Of a DNA stretch of 64,000 bases, positions 33,362 to 46,399 are shown in pieces (the stretch's first letter is position 1; each line of letters opens with the position of its first letter). This DNA is from Argopecten irradians. Taxonomy: Eukaryota > Mollusca > Bivalvia > Pectinida > Pectinidae. Where the stretch lies: positions 12,905,544 through 12,969,543 of the forward strand of contig NC_091144.1 of NCBI RefSeq assembly GCF_041381155.1, read 5' to 3'. A model generated the notes under the pieces. It was not told where the DNA came from and did no database searches. It was given only the letters and a program-made list of their open reading frames with translations. Both the position numbers and the translations under genes were made by a program.

Positions 33362-36300
33362 ATGTCAATAGTGTCAACAATGTAGACAGACTATGTCAAT
33401 AGGGTCAACAATGTAGACAGACTATGTCAATAGGGTCAACAATGTAGACAGACTATGTCAATAGGGTCAACAATGTAGACAGACTATGTCAATAGGGTCA
33501 ACAATGTAGACAGACTATGTCAATAGGGTCAACAATGTAGACAGACTATGTCAATAGGGTCAACAATGTAGACAGACTATGTCAATAGGGTCAACAATGT
33601 AGACAGACTATGTCAATAGGGTCAACAATGTAGACAGACTATGTCAATAGGGTCAACAATGTAGACAGACTATGTCAATTAGAGTCAACAATGTAGACAG
33701 ACTATGTCAAGTAACAATGTAACAGCTATGTCAATAGGGTCAACAATGTAGACTGACTATGTCAATAGGGTCAACAATGTAGACAGACTATGTCAATAGG
33801 GTCAACAATGTAGACAGACTATGTCAATAGGGTCAATAATGTAGACAGACTATGTCAATAGGGTCAACAATGTAGACAGGCTATGTCAATAGGGTCAATG
33901 TAGACAATGTAGACAGACTATGTCAAATAGGGTCAACAATGTAGACAGACTATGTCAATAGGGTCAACAATGTAGACAGACTATGTCAATAGGGTCAACA
34001 ATGTAGACAGACTATGTCAATAGGGTCAACAATGTAGACAGACTATGTCAATAGGGTCAACAATGTAGACAGACTATGTCAATAGGGTCAACAATGTAGA
34101 CAGACTATGTCAATAGGGTCAACAATGTAGACAGACTATGTCAATAGGGTCAACAATGTAGACAGACTATGTCAATAGTGTCAACAATGTAGACAGACTA
34201 TGTCAATAGGGTCAACAATGTAGACAGACTATGTCAATAGGGTCAACAATGTAGACAGACTATGTCAATAGGGTCAACAATGTAGACAGACTATGTCAGG
34301 TCATATGTAAAGACTATGTCATAGGTCAACAATGTAGACAGACTATGTCAATAGGGTCAACAATGTAGACAGACTATGTCAATAGGGTCAACAATGTAGA
34401 CAGACTATGTCAATAGGGTCAACAATGTAGACAGACTATGTCAATAGTGTCAACAATGTAGACAGACTATGTCAATAGGGTCAACAATGTAGACAGACTA
34501 TGTCAATAGGTCAACAATGTAGACAGACTATGTCAATAGGGTCAACAATGTAGACAGACTATGTCAATAGGGTCAACAATGTAGACAGACTATGTCAATA
34601 GGGTCAACAATGTAGACAGACTATGTCAATAGGTCAACAATGTAGACAGACTATGTCAATAGGGTCAACAATGTAGACAGACTATGTCAATAGGTCAACA
34701 ATGTAGACAGACTATGTCAATAGGGTCAACAATGTAGACAGACTATGTCAATAGGGTCAACAATGTAGACAGACTATGTCAATAGGGTCAACAATGTAGA
34801 CAGACTATGTCAATAGGGTCAACAATGTAGACAGACTATGTCAATAGGGTCAATAATGTAGACAGACTATGTCAATAGGGTCAACAATGTAGACAGACTA
34901 TGTCAATAGGGTCAACAATGTAGACAGACTATGTCAATAGGGTCAACAATGTAGACAGACTATGTCAATAGGGTCAACAATGTAGACAGACTATGTCAAT
35001 AGTGTCAACAATGTAGACAGACTATGTCAATAGGGTCAACAATGTAGACAGACTATGTCAATAGTGTCAACAATGTAGACAGACTATGTCAATAGGGTCA
35101 ACAATGTAGACAGACTATGTCAATAGGGTCAACAATAGGTCAACAATGTAGACAGACTATGTCAATAGGGTCAACAATGTAGACAGACTATGTCAATAGG
35201 GTCAACAATGTAGACAGACTATGTCAATAGGGTCAACAATGTAGACAGACTATGTCAATAGGGTCAACAATGTAGACAGACTATGTCAATAGGTCAACAA
35301 TGTAGACAGACTATGTCAATAGGGTCAACAATGTAGACAGACTATGTCAAATAGGGTCAATAATGTAGAAGCAGACTATGTCAATAGGGTCAACAATGTA
35401 GACAGACTATGTCAATAGGGTCAACAATGTAGACAGACTATGTCAATAGGGTCAACAATGTAGACAGACTATGTCAATAGGGTCAACAATGTAGACAGAC
35501 TATGTCAATAGGGTCAACAATGTAGACAGACTATGTCAATAGGGTCAACAATGTAGACAGACTATGTCAATAGGGTCAACAATGTAGACAGACTATGTCA
35601 ATAGGGTCAACAATGTAGACAGACTATGTCAATAGGGTCAACAATGTAGACAGACTATGTCAATATGTCAATAGACAGACTATGGTCAACAATGTAGACA
35701 GACTATGTCAATAGGGTCAACAATGTAGACAGACTATGTCAATAGGTCAACAATGTAGACAGACTATGTCAATAGGGTCAACAATGTAGACAGACTATGT
35801 CAATAGTGTCAACAATGTAGACAGACTATGTCAATAGTGTCAACAATGTAGACAGACTATGTCAATAGGGTCAACAATGTAGACAGACTATGTCAATAGG
35901 GTCAACAATGTAGACAGACTATGTCAATAGGGTCAACAATGTAGACAGACTATGTCAATAGTGTCAACAATGTAGACAGACTATGTCAATAGGGTCAACA
36001 ATGTAGACAGACTATGTCAATAGTGTCAACAATGTAGACAGACTATGTCAATAGGGTCAACAATGTAGACAGACTATGTCAATAGTGTCAACAATGTAGA
36101 CAGACTATGTCAATAGGTCAACAATGTAGACAGACTATGTCAATAGTGTCAACAATGTAGACAGACTATGTCAATAGTGTCAACAATGTAGACAGACTAT
36201 GTCAATAGGGTCAACAATGTAGACAGACTATGTCAATAGTGTCAACAATGTAGACAGACTATGTCAATAGTGTCAACAATGTAGACAGACTATGTCAATA

Positions 36301-36386
36301 GGGTCAACAATGTAGACAGACTATGTCAAATATAGGGTCAACTATGTAGACAAATTGTGTCAATAGTGTCAACAATGTAAGACAAC
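33362..36386. repeat. 31-bp satellite array (about 97 units)
   Basis: Unit tatgtcaatagggtcaacaa + tgtagacagac. Most units are nearly identical. A G-to-T variant (agtgtcaa) is sparse at first and frequent after about 35780. A few units are shortened (ataggtcaa) or scrambled near 33710, 34300, 35350 and 35660. The edges decay within one or two units. Confidence 0.97.
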
Positions 36387-36399
36387 TAGGAACTGTTTC

Positions 36400-37590
36400 A
36401 ATATTTATAAATATAGCGTGGGGGATTGGAGGATCTACCTACGCACTTTTTAAATTTATCTTCAAACGGAATATCGTAAATATATTATTACCATGTATTG
36501 ATCATGGTGTTACGCGCTCAATGCTACACTCACGTTGTGTAACCAAGGCGGGTAACTGATTGGTCGCATACAAATTAGTTCATCAAAAGAATATATAGCT
36601 TAATATTTAATATTTGTGCTTCAAGTTGATTACAATACAGTATTGATGGTTAAGGTATGTTATGTGTTTTGATCGATTTTTTTGTAATTGAGAACTTTAA
36701 GTAAATAATGGCATTGATTCCGGCTGTTCAACCCTTGATTTGAAATAAACAAAAAGTTTATTTTTTTATCTAGTTATCTAGTTTTCCTCTTTTAAAATAT
36801 GTCATGTGATTAACCATAGCTCCAATAAAACGATCATAATTTGGAGATACAATAAAGGTCATTGCGTGATTTGCAATAATGGTCAATAATTAGAAATTGC
36901 ATTTTAAAACCGATATTACAAATTGCGTCGAGTCGACACAAGCCGATTTGATGTAAATCGCATGACTTGAAATACGCTTATTTAATGCTATATCAAATAT
37001 TCAAGTATATTTAATCAAACGTGTCAACAGAATTCGTTCCATTTGACCATTTTAATTCAAACAGTAACATGTAGAAATATGAATTAATTTAAGTTGCTCT
37101 ACTTTTGTAATTTGAAGACGCATATACTACAAGATCCATTCCCCAGTACACTTGTACTTGTCCAAATCCGTCAGAGGCATGTTTTTTTGAGAAAATCACA
37201 TAACGATCATCTCTTATTCGGACCAATGAAAATACATAGATATTTAAAATTGATTTGCTTTGCTAGCAGGTAATATAAGATCAATTAATATTAGCATTCC
37301 CTGTAAATATAATTGGAAATTTTACCACAATACGGAAGTAGGAATAGGAAAAACATAATCAGTCATGAAAATGCAATGAAATGTCTGACCGTCAATTCTA
37401 ATTAAATTAAACATAAATCGTATCAATCAATTGCACAATGAATTATTAATCATTTAGTGAAAATTGTCTTTAAAAGTGTTTGTCTTGATTGTATAGTCAA
37501 TGATAGACAATAAAACACAATATCATTAGTCGTGTATTTAATTCAATATCAGACTGAGACAAACTGTGTGATATGGACCGTGTCATCGAT
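36400..37590. other. Unique spacer between satellite and candidate exon
   Basis: AT-rich, non-repetitive sequence with no recognisable coding region on either strand. Confidence 0.4.
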
Positions 37591-37596
37591 CGCTGA

Positions 37597-37718
37597 TTAC
37601 CGTGGAATCTTCACTACCGTATATAACAGGACTGCCAAATAATGCATATCCCTCGGGGCAACCCACTTCAGGCCAACTCGACCGTCAACCGTAGGCACGC
37701 ATACAGCAAAGTAGGGCT
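37597..37718 (-). CDS. Candidate meteorin-like exon 3
   Basis: A tttgtttcag acceptor is followed by two bases that complete the codon left by exon 2, then PYFAVCVPTVDGRVGLKWVA and PRDMHYLAVLL to a stop. The C...GLKWVAPRD spacing loosely parallels C...GLFVEATPQQD of vertebrate meteorin-like proteins. A GT donor before the stop could lead to further exons. Confidence 0.3.
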
Positions 37719-40700
37719 CTGAAACAAACAGGTTATGTTTTCGTATTATACTTTTTATACAAACATTATATACCTCTAGAATTTAGTATTTATTGCTTAC
37801 TTATGTAGTTATTTGTATAGTTATCATTGAAATTTGGTGAGCTTTCAAATTAGATCTAAAATTATATTAAATATTTTGCAGTTGTTTAAGTAAGTCAACA
37901 TTTTCGGGGTCTGAACTAAATTGTAAATTTTGTTTTATCTATCAATTGATCTCAACCTCTTCTAATTTCATATCCGATGTTTTATCTCTCCTCGTCACGA
38001 GATATATATCATTCATTTCATAACGTTCTCTTCAATCATTCACCCATGAACTCTTCACGCTTTTTAATTAGAAGAGTTCATTAATGTTTAATTTTGTCAC
38101 CAGATGTGTGTATTTATATGATCATAGAAATGTAAGGTTCAATAACTTGTCGATAATTACTTGTACCCCTCGAACTTAGTTGACACGATTTTGCTCTTTA
38201 AATAGAACAGGTCAGTCACATACATAGTGTAAACACAAGCTTAATTAATGTATATTCAAATGTATATGTATGCACACATATGGAAGTAGATACAGATAAT
38301 ACTTGTGTTACACACATATGGAAGTAGATAAAGATAATACTTGTGTTACACACATATGGAATTAGAAAAAGATAATTCTTGTGTTACACACATTTGGATA
38401 GATAAAGATAAATACGTATGTTACACACATATGGCAGTAGATAAAGATAATTCTTGTGTTAACACACATTAGGAATAGATATAGGATAATACGTATGTTA
38501 CACATATGGCAGTAGAAAATAAAATTCTTGTGTTACACACTATATATTTTACACTTGATATGCTTTGTCCTACACACAATTCTAGCCGATTTAGTTTACA
38601 TAAAGCATGGTAACATTGAACTGTTGACACACATAAGAAAAGTTCTATGAGTAAAAGGGATATTTTGATTTAAACAAACACATGGCTTTGTTTACATTTT
38701 GATGCAACATTACGTGTATATTGTTGTTCTTTCATAGAATTTTGGAAAAATAAGTTAAACAATAATATACCTGTTTTATATATATATATGATTCACACCA
38801 TTTTTTAAATTAACAAATGTAAAAAGAACGGGTAGAATAACCCGAGACGTCGCTTTCATTTTGTGTAAAAATATGGGTGTCCAAATGTTAAACATTACCT
38901 CTGTGTGTGTTCGTGCATACTGATCTAGTCTTTTTGGGTGTGAGACCTCCTGATGAGGTAGATACAATACTTGTGTTACACAACTATATTTATTTATAAA
39001 TACATGCAGCTAGTAATACGTGTTGAATGTTACGCGTCACACCAAATACATTTGTATTCCATCGAACCAAGTGATAGTTGTTCCATTATACTAAAATGTG
39101 TTACACATACCTGGAATGGATGAATAGAAAAAGTCTAACAAACTTTAGCTCTTTGAAACACTGGAGTTTTGACAACTTCGGAAAAACTCCATTAAGCCGT
39201 GCGTCCCTTCGCCTCGCTGCACAAGATACGGTCACCCGAGTTGTGCTATATATACTTTTTGCAAAATTTAATAACACATATGGAATTAATTTAAATTTTA
39301 CAACATATATTGGATCGTCGCGGGATGAATAATTCTACTTAACGTGATCCATCTTGCTGTTACTCCCACTTTGACCGTCTTTTATACTTTCAAATGAATT
39401 TTATTGTATATAAACACATTATGAAGTAGATATAAGATTATCTTGTGTTACACACATATGGAAGTAGAATAAAGATAATTCTTGTGTTACACACATATAG
39501 GAAGTATACTTGTGTTACACACATAAGATAATTCTTGTGTTACACACATATGGAAGTAGTAGAAAAAGATAATTCCTGTGTTACACACATATGGAAGTAG
39601 AAAAAGATAATTCTTGTGTTACACACATATGGAAGTAGAAAAAGATAATACTTGTGTTACACACATATGGAAGTAGAAAAAGATAATTCTTGTGTTACAC
39701 ACATATGGAAGTAGAAAAAGATAATTCCTTGTGTTACACACATATGGAAGTAGAACATAAAGATAATACTTGTGTTACACACATATGGAAGTAGAAAAAG
39801 ATAATTCTTGTGTTACACACATATGGAAGTAGATAAAGATAATACTTGTGTTACACACATATGGAAGTAGAAAAAAGATAATTCTTGTGTTACACACATA
39901 TGGAAGTAGATAAAGATAATACTTGTGTTACACACATATGGAAGTAGAAAAAAGATAATTCTTGTGTTACACACATATGGAAGTAGAAACAAGATAATTC
40001 CTGTGTTACACACATATGGAAGTTACACACATATGGAAGTAGAAAAAAGATAATTCTTGTGTTACACACATATGGAAGTAGAAAAAGATAATTCTTGTGT
40101 TACACACATATGGAAGTAAAAAAGATAATTCTTGTGTTACACACATAGTGGCAAAGTAGATAAAGATAATTCTTGTGTTACACACATATGGAATTAGAAA
40201 AAAGATCAATTCTTGTGTTCACACACATCATGGAATTAGAAAAAGATAATTCTTGTGTTACACACATATGGAAGTAGAAAAAGATAATTCTTGTGTTACA
40301 CACATATGGAAGTAGAAAAAGATAATTCTTGTGTTACACACATATGGAATTAGAAAAAGATAATTCTTGTGTTACACACATATGGAAGTAGTAGAAAAAG
40401 ATAATTCTTGTGTTACACACATATGGAAGTAGAAAAAGATAATTCCTTGTGTTACACACATATGGACAGTAGAAAAAGATAATTCTTGTGTTACACACAT
40501 ATGGAAGTAGAAAAAGATAATTCTTGTGTTACACACATATGGAAGTAGAAAAAGATAATTCTTGTGTTACACACATATGGAAGTAGAAAAAGATAATTCT
40601 TGTGTTACACACATATGGAAGTAGAAAAAGATAATTCTTGTGTTACACACATATGGAAGTAGAAAAAGATAATTCCTGTGTTACACACATATGGCAGTAG

Positions 40701-43700
40701 AACAAAATAATTCCTGTGTTACACACATATGGAAGTAGAAAAAGATAATTCCTGTGTTACACACATATGGGAAGTAGAAAAAGATAATTCTTGTGTTACA
40801 CACATATGGAAGTAGAAAAAAGATAATTCTTGTGTTACACACATATGGAAGTAGAAAAAGATAATTCTTGTGTTACACACATATGGAAGTAGAAAAAGAT
40901 AATTCTTGTGTTACACACATATGGAAGTAGAAAAAGATAATTCTTGTGTTACACACATATGGAAGTAGAAAAAGATAATTCTTGTGTTACACACATATGG
41001 AAGTAGAAAAAGATAATTCTTGTGTTACACACATATGGAAGTAGAAAAAGATAATTCTTGTGTTACACACATATGGAAGTAGAACAAAATAATTCCTGTG
41101 TTACACACATATGGAAGTAGATAAAGATAATACTTGTGTTACACACATATGGAAGTAGAAAAAGATAATTCTTGTGTTACACACATATGGAAGTAGAAAA
41201 AAGATAATTCCTGTGTTACACACACATATGGAAGTAGAAAAAAGATAATTCTTGTGTTACACACACATATGGAAGTAGAAAAAAGATAATTCTTGTGTTA
41301 CACACATATGGAAGTAGAAAAAAGATAATTCCTGTGTTACACACATATGGAAGTAGAAAAAGATAATTCCTGTGTTACACACATATGGAAGTAGATAAAA
41401 ATAATACCTGTGTTACACACATATGGAATTAGTAGAACACATATGGAAGTAGAAAAAGATAATTCTTGTGTTACACACATATGGAAGTAGAACAAAATAA
41501 TTCCTGTGTTACACACATATGGAAGTAGAAAAAAGATAATTCTTGTGTTACACACATATGGAAGTAGAAAAAAGATAATTCCTGTGTTACACACATATGG
41601 CAGTAGAAAAGATAATTCCTGTGTTACACACATATGGAAGTAGAAAAAGATAATTCCTGTGTTACACACATATGGAAGTAGAAAAAAATAATTCTTGTGT
41701 TACACACATATGGAAGTAGATAAAGATAATACTTGTGTTACACACATATGGTAGTAGAACAAAATAATTCCTGTGTTACACACATATGTAGAAGTAACAA
41801 AAAGATAAATAATTCCTGTGTTACACACATATGGAATAAAAGATAGAACAAAAGTAAATACTTGTGTTACAACACATATGGAAGTAGAAAAAGATAATTC
41901 TTGTGTTACACACATATGGAAGTAGAAAAAATATAATTCTTGTGTTACACACATATGGAAGTAGAAAAAGATAATTCTTGTGTTACACACATATGGAAGT
42001 AGAAAAAGATAATTCTTGTGTTACACACATATGGAAGTAGAAAAAGATAATTCTTGTGTTACACACATATGGAAGTAGAAAAAGATAATTCTTGTGTTAC
42101 ACACATATGGAAGTAGAAAAAGATAATTCTTGTGTTACACACATATGGAAGTAGAAAAAGATAATTCTTGTGTTACACACATATGGAAGTAGAAAAAATA
42201 ATTCTGTGTTACACACATATGTGTAAAGATACTGTGTTACACACATATGGAAGTAGAAAAAGATAATTCTTGTGTTACACACATATGGAAGTAGAAAAAG
42301 ATAATTCTGTGTTACACACATATGGAAGTAGAAAAAAGATAATTCTTGTGTTACACACATATGGAAGTAGAAAAAGATAATTCCTGTGTTACACACATAT
42401 GGAAGTAGAACAAAATAATTCTGTGTTACACACATAGATAGAAAAAATAATTCTGTGTTACACACATATGGCAGTAAACAAAATAATTCCTGTGTTACAC
42501 ACATATGGAAGTAGATAAAGATAATACTGTTTACACATTGGGAGAACAAAATAATGTGTTACACACATATGGAGTAGTAAGTAATTAATTCCTGTGTTAC
42601 ACACATATGGAAGTAGAAAAAGATAATTCTTGTGTTACACACATATGGAAGTAGAAAAAGATAATTCTTGTGTTACACACATATGGAAGTAGAAAAAAGA
42701 TAATTCTTGTGTTACTGTTACACACATATGGCAGTAGAACAAAATAATTCCTGTGTTACACACATATGGAAGTAGAATAAAGATAATACTTGTGTTACAC
42801 ACATATGGAAGTATAAAAAAGATAATTCCTGTGTTACACACATATGGAAGTAGAAAAAAGATAATTCTTGTGTTACACACATATGGAATTAGAAAAAGAT
42901 AATTCCTGTGTTACACACATATGGCAGTAGAAAAAGATAATTCTTGTGTTACACACATATGGAAGTAGAAAAAAGATAATTCCTGTGTTACACACATATG
43001 GCAGTAGAACAAAATAATTCCTGTGTTACACACATATGGAAGTAGATAAAGATAATACTTGTGTTACACACATATGGCAGTAGAACAAAATAATTCCTGT
43101 GTTACACACATATGGAAGTAGAAAAAAGATAATTCCTGTGTTACACACATATGGAAGTAGAACAAAATAATTCCTGTGTTACACACATATGGAAGTAATA
43201 AAGATAATACTTGTGTTACACACATATGGAAGTAGAAAAAGATAATTCTTGTGTTACACACATATGGAAGTAGAAAAAGATAATTCCTGTCTTACACACA
43301 TATGGAAGTAGAAAAAAGATAATTCTTGTGTTACACACATATGGAAGTAGAAAAAGATAATTCTTGTGTTACACACATATGGAATTAGAAAATAAAACAT
43401 ATAACACATATGGAAGTAGAAAAAGATAATTCTTGTGTTACACACATATGGAAGTAGAAACAAAAATAATTCCTGTGTTACACACATATGGAATTAGAAA
43501 ATAAAACATATAACACATATGGAATTAGAAAAAGATAATACTTGTGTTACACACATATGGAAGTAGAACAAAATAATTCCTGTGTTACACACATATGGAA
43601 GTAGATAAAGATAATACTTGTGTTACACACATATAGAAGTAGGGCAAAAATAATAATATTATTTCATACATATAGAAAAAGAAAATGATAAAACCCAGTC

Positions 43701-46388
43701 AATTTCATGATTATTGTCAAAAAAGAACATACCCAAATGCATTTGACTTTAAAAACACAACAGAAAAAACATCGAGATTGCTAGCTATCTGTTGTCTGCA
43801 GAAAATCACTTGAACTTTTGAACTCTCCTGGCCAGTGTCAATATCATAGGAGCAAAATATGAAAGTTTGAACTCATCATGTTCCTTTTGTTCTTTAACTT
43901 CGGCGGTATGTGTCAGTGAGATAGCACTACAAAAGACAAGTGTTTATTACAAGGAGACAAAACACGAATATGCCATAGTCTTCCAAAACATCCGCACACC
44001 GCAGCACATCACACAAATGGGAGACAGTCCTAAATTACCTGGGCTGTTAATTGGACGTTAAACACAAAAAGCTTACTGTAAGTGTTGCAAGCAACACACG
44101 TCCCCTGCCGTCAAATACATTTTTCTAATCTACGGCAAGTTATTATTTCTTAGCGATGCTTTCATTGTATGAAGTTTGAACAAATTCTTTCTCAAGTTAC
44201 CGTCCGGAAACGAAAATTTGTGAAACAAACTGTTTTAGCAACAGTGACCTTTTGACTCCAAATTCAATCCCAAGCGATGCTTTCTTCTATGTACCAAGAT
44301 ATGAAGTGTGAACAAATTCCGTTGATGTGTTCTCATTTAGTCATCATTCAGAAACCAAAACAAAAAAAAAAAAAAAAAAAATCAAAAAAAAATCAAACAA
44401 TCTATTTTAAGTAACAGTGAGCTTTGTCGTTGACCTTTTTACCCAAAATTCAACCCCAAGCTGTACTTTCCCAAATGATGTCTTTTGAAAATCCGTTGAT
44501 GCCTATTCAAGTTGTCGCCTAGAACTAATATTTTGTGAAACATTCTATTTTTAGTAACAGTGACCTTTGTAGTTGACCTTTTGACCCCAAATGCAATGCC
44601 AAGCTTTATTTTGTCATGTGCTACCATTGTGTGAAACTTAAAATCCGTTGTTTATTTCCCAAGATATTGTCTGGAAACGAAAAATGTTTAAACAAATTCC
44701 GCTGGTGCGGTCTCAAGCTATCATACGGAAACTAAATTTTTTAAACAATTTATTTTTAGAAACAGTGACCTTTGTAGTTAGTCTCATGACTCCAAATTCA
44801 ATCCGATGCTTTATTTTCCCCATATACAATCCGATGCTGTTATTTTCCCCATAACTACCATTGTGTAAAATTTTATCAAAATGCATTGTTTTTTTTCCTA
44901 ATCTATCTTCTAGAAACTAATATTTTATGAAACAATCTATTTTAAGTAGCAGTGACCGATGCAGTTGACTTTTTGACCCCAAATTTAATCCCAACCTGTA
45001 TTTTCTCATATGCTACCATCCAAGTTTGATCAAAATATGTCGATGTTTTCTCAAGTTATCGTCTGGAAACATTTTTTAAAACAATCTAATTTTAATAACA
45101 GTGACCATAGTAGTTTATCTTTTGACCCCAAATTCAATCCCAAGCTGTATTTTTCAATATGTTACTATTATGTGAAGTTTGATCAAAATCCGTTTTTTCC
45201 AAGTTATCGTCTGGAATCGAAATCCGGACAGACAGACAGATAAACGGGAACAAGCATTATAGTCCCCCAGGGGACTTATACACCAAATCAAACCAATCAT
45301 TCTGAAACCAAAAGTATGTAATTGTTGTCATAGTTAGTTCATCGTATTATGATAAGTATTCAATACATACGTCCATTACTGGGGAGCACCTTGTTGTGGT
45401 TGGCCGTGACGTCGATCACGGACATATCGTCTGACTTCTTCTCCTGTACACAAACCCACATCGTCCTGTTGTGTGGATTCCAGGGCTGAAAATGGATGGT
45501 CATGTTACCGGAAGGGTAGTGCCATCTTACACTGCCAACCTTACAGCGATGGGGAATCATATGTATCATAGCTGGTTCCATCCTGCAGCATTACACAAAT
45601 TAATATTGATGTAATAAAAAATAAAAAAATACAAATACAAAAAAAAGTCTTAAATTATTTTATCAACTGTTGACTGTATGTAATGCTCCCCTTTCACAAA
45701 CGGACTGTTGCTCAACATTCATTACATTTACATTTATTATGTAATTATCTAAGAATATTTTAATGCTTATAAATAAGATACTATAAATATTTTACAAATA
45801 TATTTTAGACTGAATATTGATAGTTTATTGAAGCTTTAAATGCATTTATAAAATCAAATCAAATAAAGATTACTTTTACACGTTGTGTTCATCTATTTTT
45901 GCTTGGGCAAAAAAAAAATTTACATTCTCATCTCGTTTATTTCATTACCATAATCTCATAAATGGATAATGGCAATGGCTTTTATCGTAATTAATTGGAA
46001 GAGAGATTATTTTGGTATTTTTCCGAAATACATCTCCATTTCTTCTTCCTGTTACCATATCGCCGCTTATGTTCTCGATTTCGCTAGCTATTGCTATGGT
46101 TACCAATGTGACACGCGAAAAATGTGGAAATGCCATGATGAATTATATATCTCCGTATAGATAAATCTCAAAATTTCAAAACAAATGAAATTTAATTATC
46201 TTAATAATTATGTCAATAATAACCCTAAAAAAACAACTTACAATCGAAAATAAAAATAAAATATTTTACCTGGATACGCTTTGTCTGTCGCATCTGGAAA
46301 GTTTTTTGGATTGTGCACTTGTTTCCATGACAACTGAGCAGGCTATGATAACAAGCACATAAACAACAATTGTCTTGTAATTCTCCAT
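37597..46388 (-). CDS. Probable meteorin-like small secreted protein (2-3 exons)
   Basis: Exon 1 (46270-46388) gives a signal peptide, exon 2 (45371-45582) a conserved-looking domain, and a phase-compatible candidate exon 3 lies at 37597-37718. Exon 2 contains HRCKVGSVRWHYPSGNMTI and MWVCVQEK. This resembles the N-terminal region of meteorin/meteorin-like cytokines (Cys, Gly-Ser-Val-x-Trp, Tyr-Pro-x-Gly, Val-Cys). If all three exons are joined, the product is about 150 residues, shorter than vertebrate meteorins (about 290), so more exons may lie elsewhere. The proposed intron 2 would be 7.7 kb and would include the entire 38-bp satellite. The family call rests on visual motif similarity; exon 3 is the weakest part. 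Confidence 0.45.
38266..38545. repeat. 38-bp satellite, small outlying cluster
   Basis: About seven diverged units of the satellite that dominates 39.4-43.6 kb (acacacatatggaagtagat, aaagataatacttgtgtt). Units vary in length and sequence more than those in the main array, as expected at an array edge. Confidence 0.88.
38560..39405. other. Non-satellite island between satellite clusters
   Basis: About 850 bp unlike the surrounding repeat, with a gccgtgcgtcccttcgcctc segment near 39198. The open frames 38776-38967 (-) and 39078-39332 (+) have no domain. It may be an insertion into the array or its original flank. Confidence 0.5.
39410..43640. repeat. 38-bp satellite, main array (over 100 units)
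   Basis: Unit ttcttgtgttacacacatat + ggaagtagaaaaagataa, with length variants of 37-41 bp in the A-rich part and t/c variation in ttcttg/ttcctg. The palindrome CATATG is present in nearly every unit. Several - strand frames run through it (MCVTQELSFFYFH-type repeats) and are by-products. Confidence 0.97.
44000..44070 (+). mobile_element. SINE 3' tail fragment
   Basis: acctgggctgttaattggac then gttaaacacaaaaa matches the 3' tail of the SINE at 58425-58635 and of many bivalve SINEs. The body is missing or unrecognisable. Confidence 0.5.
44150..45265 (+). repeat. Degenerate tandem repeat, about 150-170-bp unit
   Basis: Six to seven diverged copies of: acaatctattttaagtaaca, gtgacctttgtagttgacct, tttgaccccaaattcaatcc, aagctgtattttccc, gtgtgaagtttgatcaaaat and ccaagttatcgtctggaaac. 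The series ends in ggacagacagacagataaac and gtcccccaggggac. This family, including the gacaga end, is common in mollusc genomes. A poly-A tract lies at 44366-44380. Confidence 0.75.
45371..45582 (-). CDS. Meteorin-like gene exon 2
   Basis: 212 bp between acceptor gctgcag and donor GTATGT. It reads MEPAMIHMIPHRCKVGSVRW, YPSGNMTIHFQPWNPHNRT and MWVCVQEKKSDDMSV. It has two Cys and three N-X-T sequons or near-sequons. It ends with one base of the next codon. Confidence 0.6.
46270..46388 (-). CDS. Meteorin-like gene exon 1 (signal peptide)
   Basis: Starts MENYKTIVVYVLVIIACSVV, a clear signal peptide, then METSAQSKKLSRCDRQSVS. It ends AG|GTAAAA, leaving two bases of an Arg codon. Exon 2 supplies the third base, which supports the pairing. 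Confidence 0.6.
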
Positions 46389-46399
46389 TTCCACGATGA

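Noticed and set aside
33362-36386. CRISPR-like array
   Set aside because: The 31-bp units abut with no spacers. It is a eukaryotic satellite.
39813-43487. Many - strand frames with MCVTQELSFFYFH repeats
   Set aside because: They are by-products of the 38-bp satellite, with frames changing wherever unit length varies; there is no start context or unique sequence.
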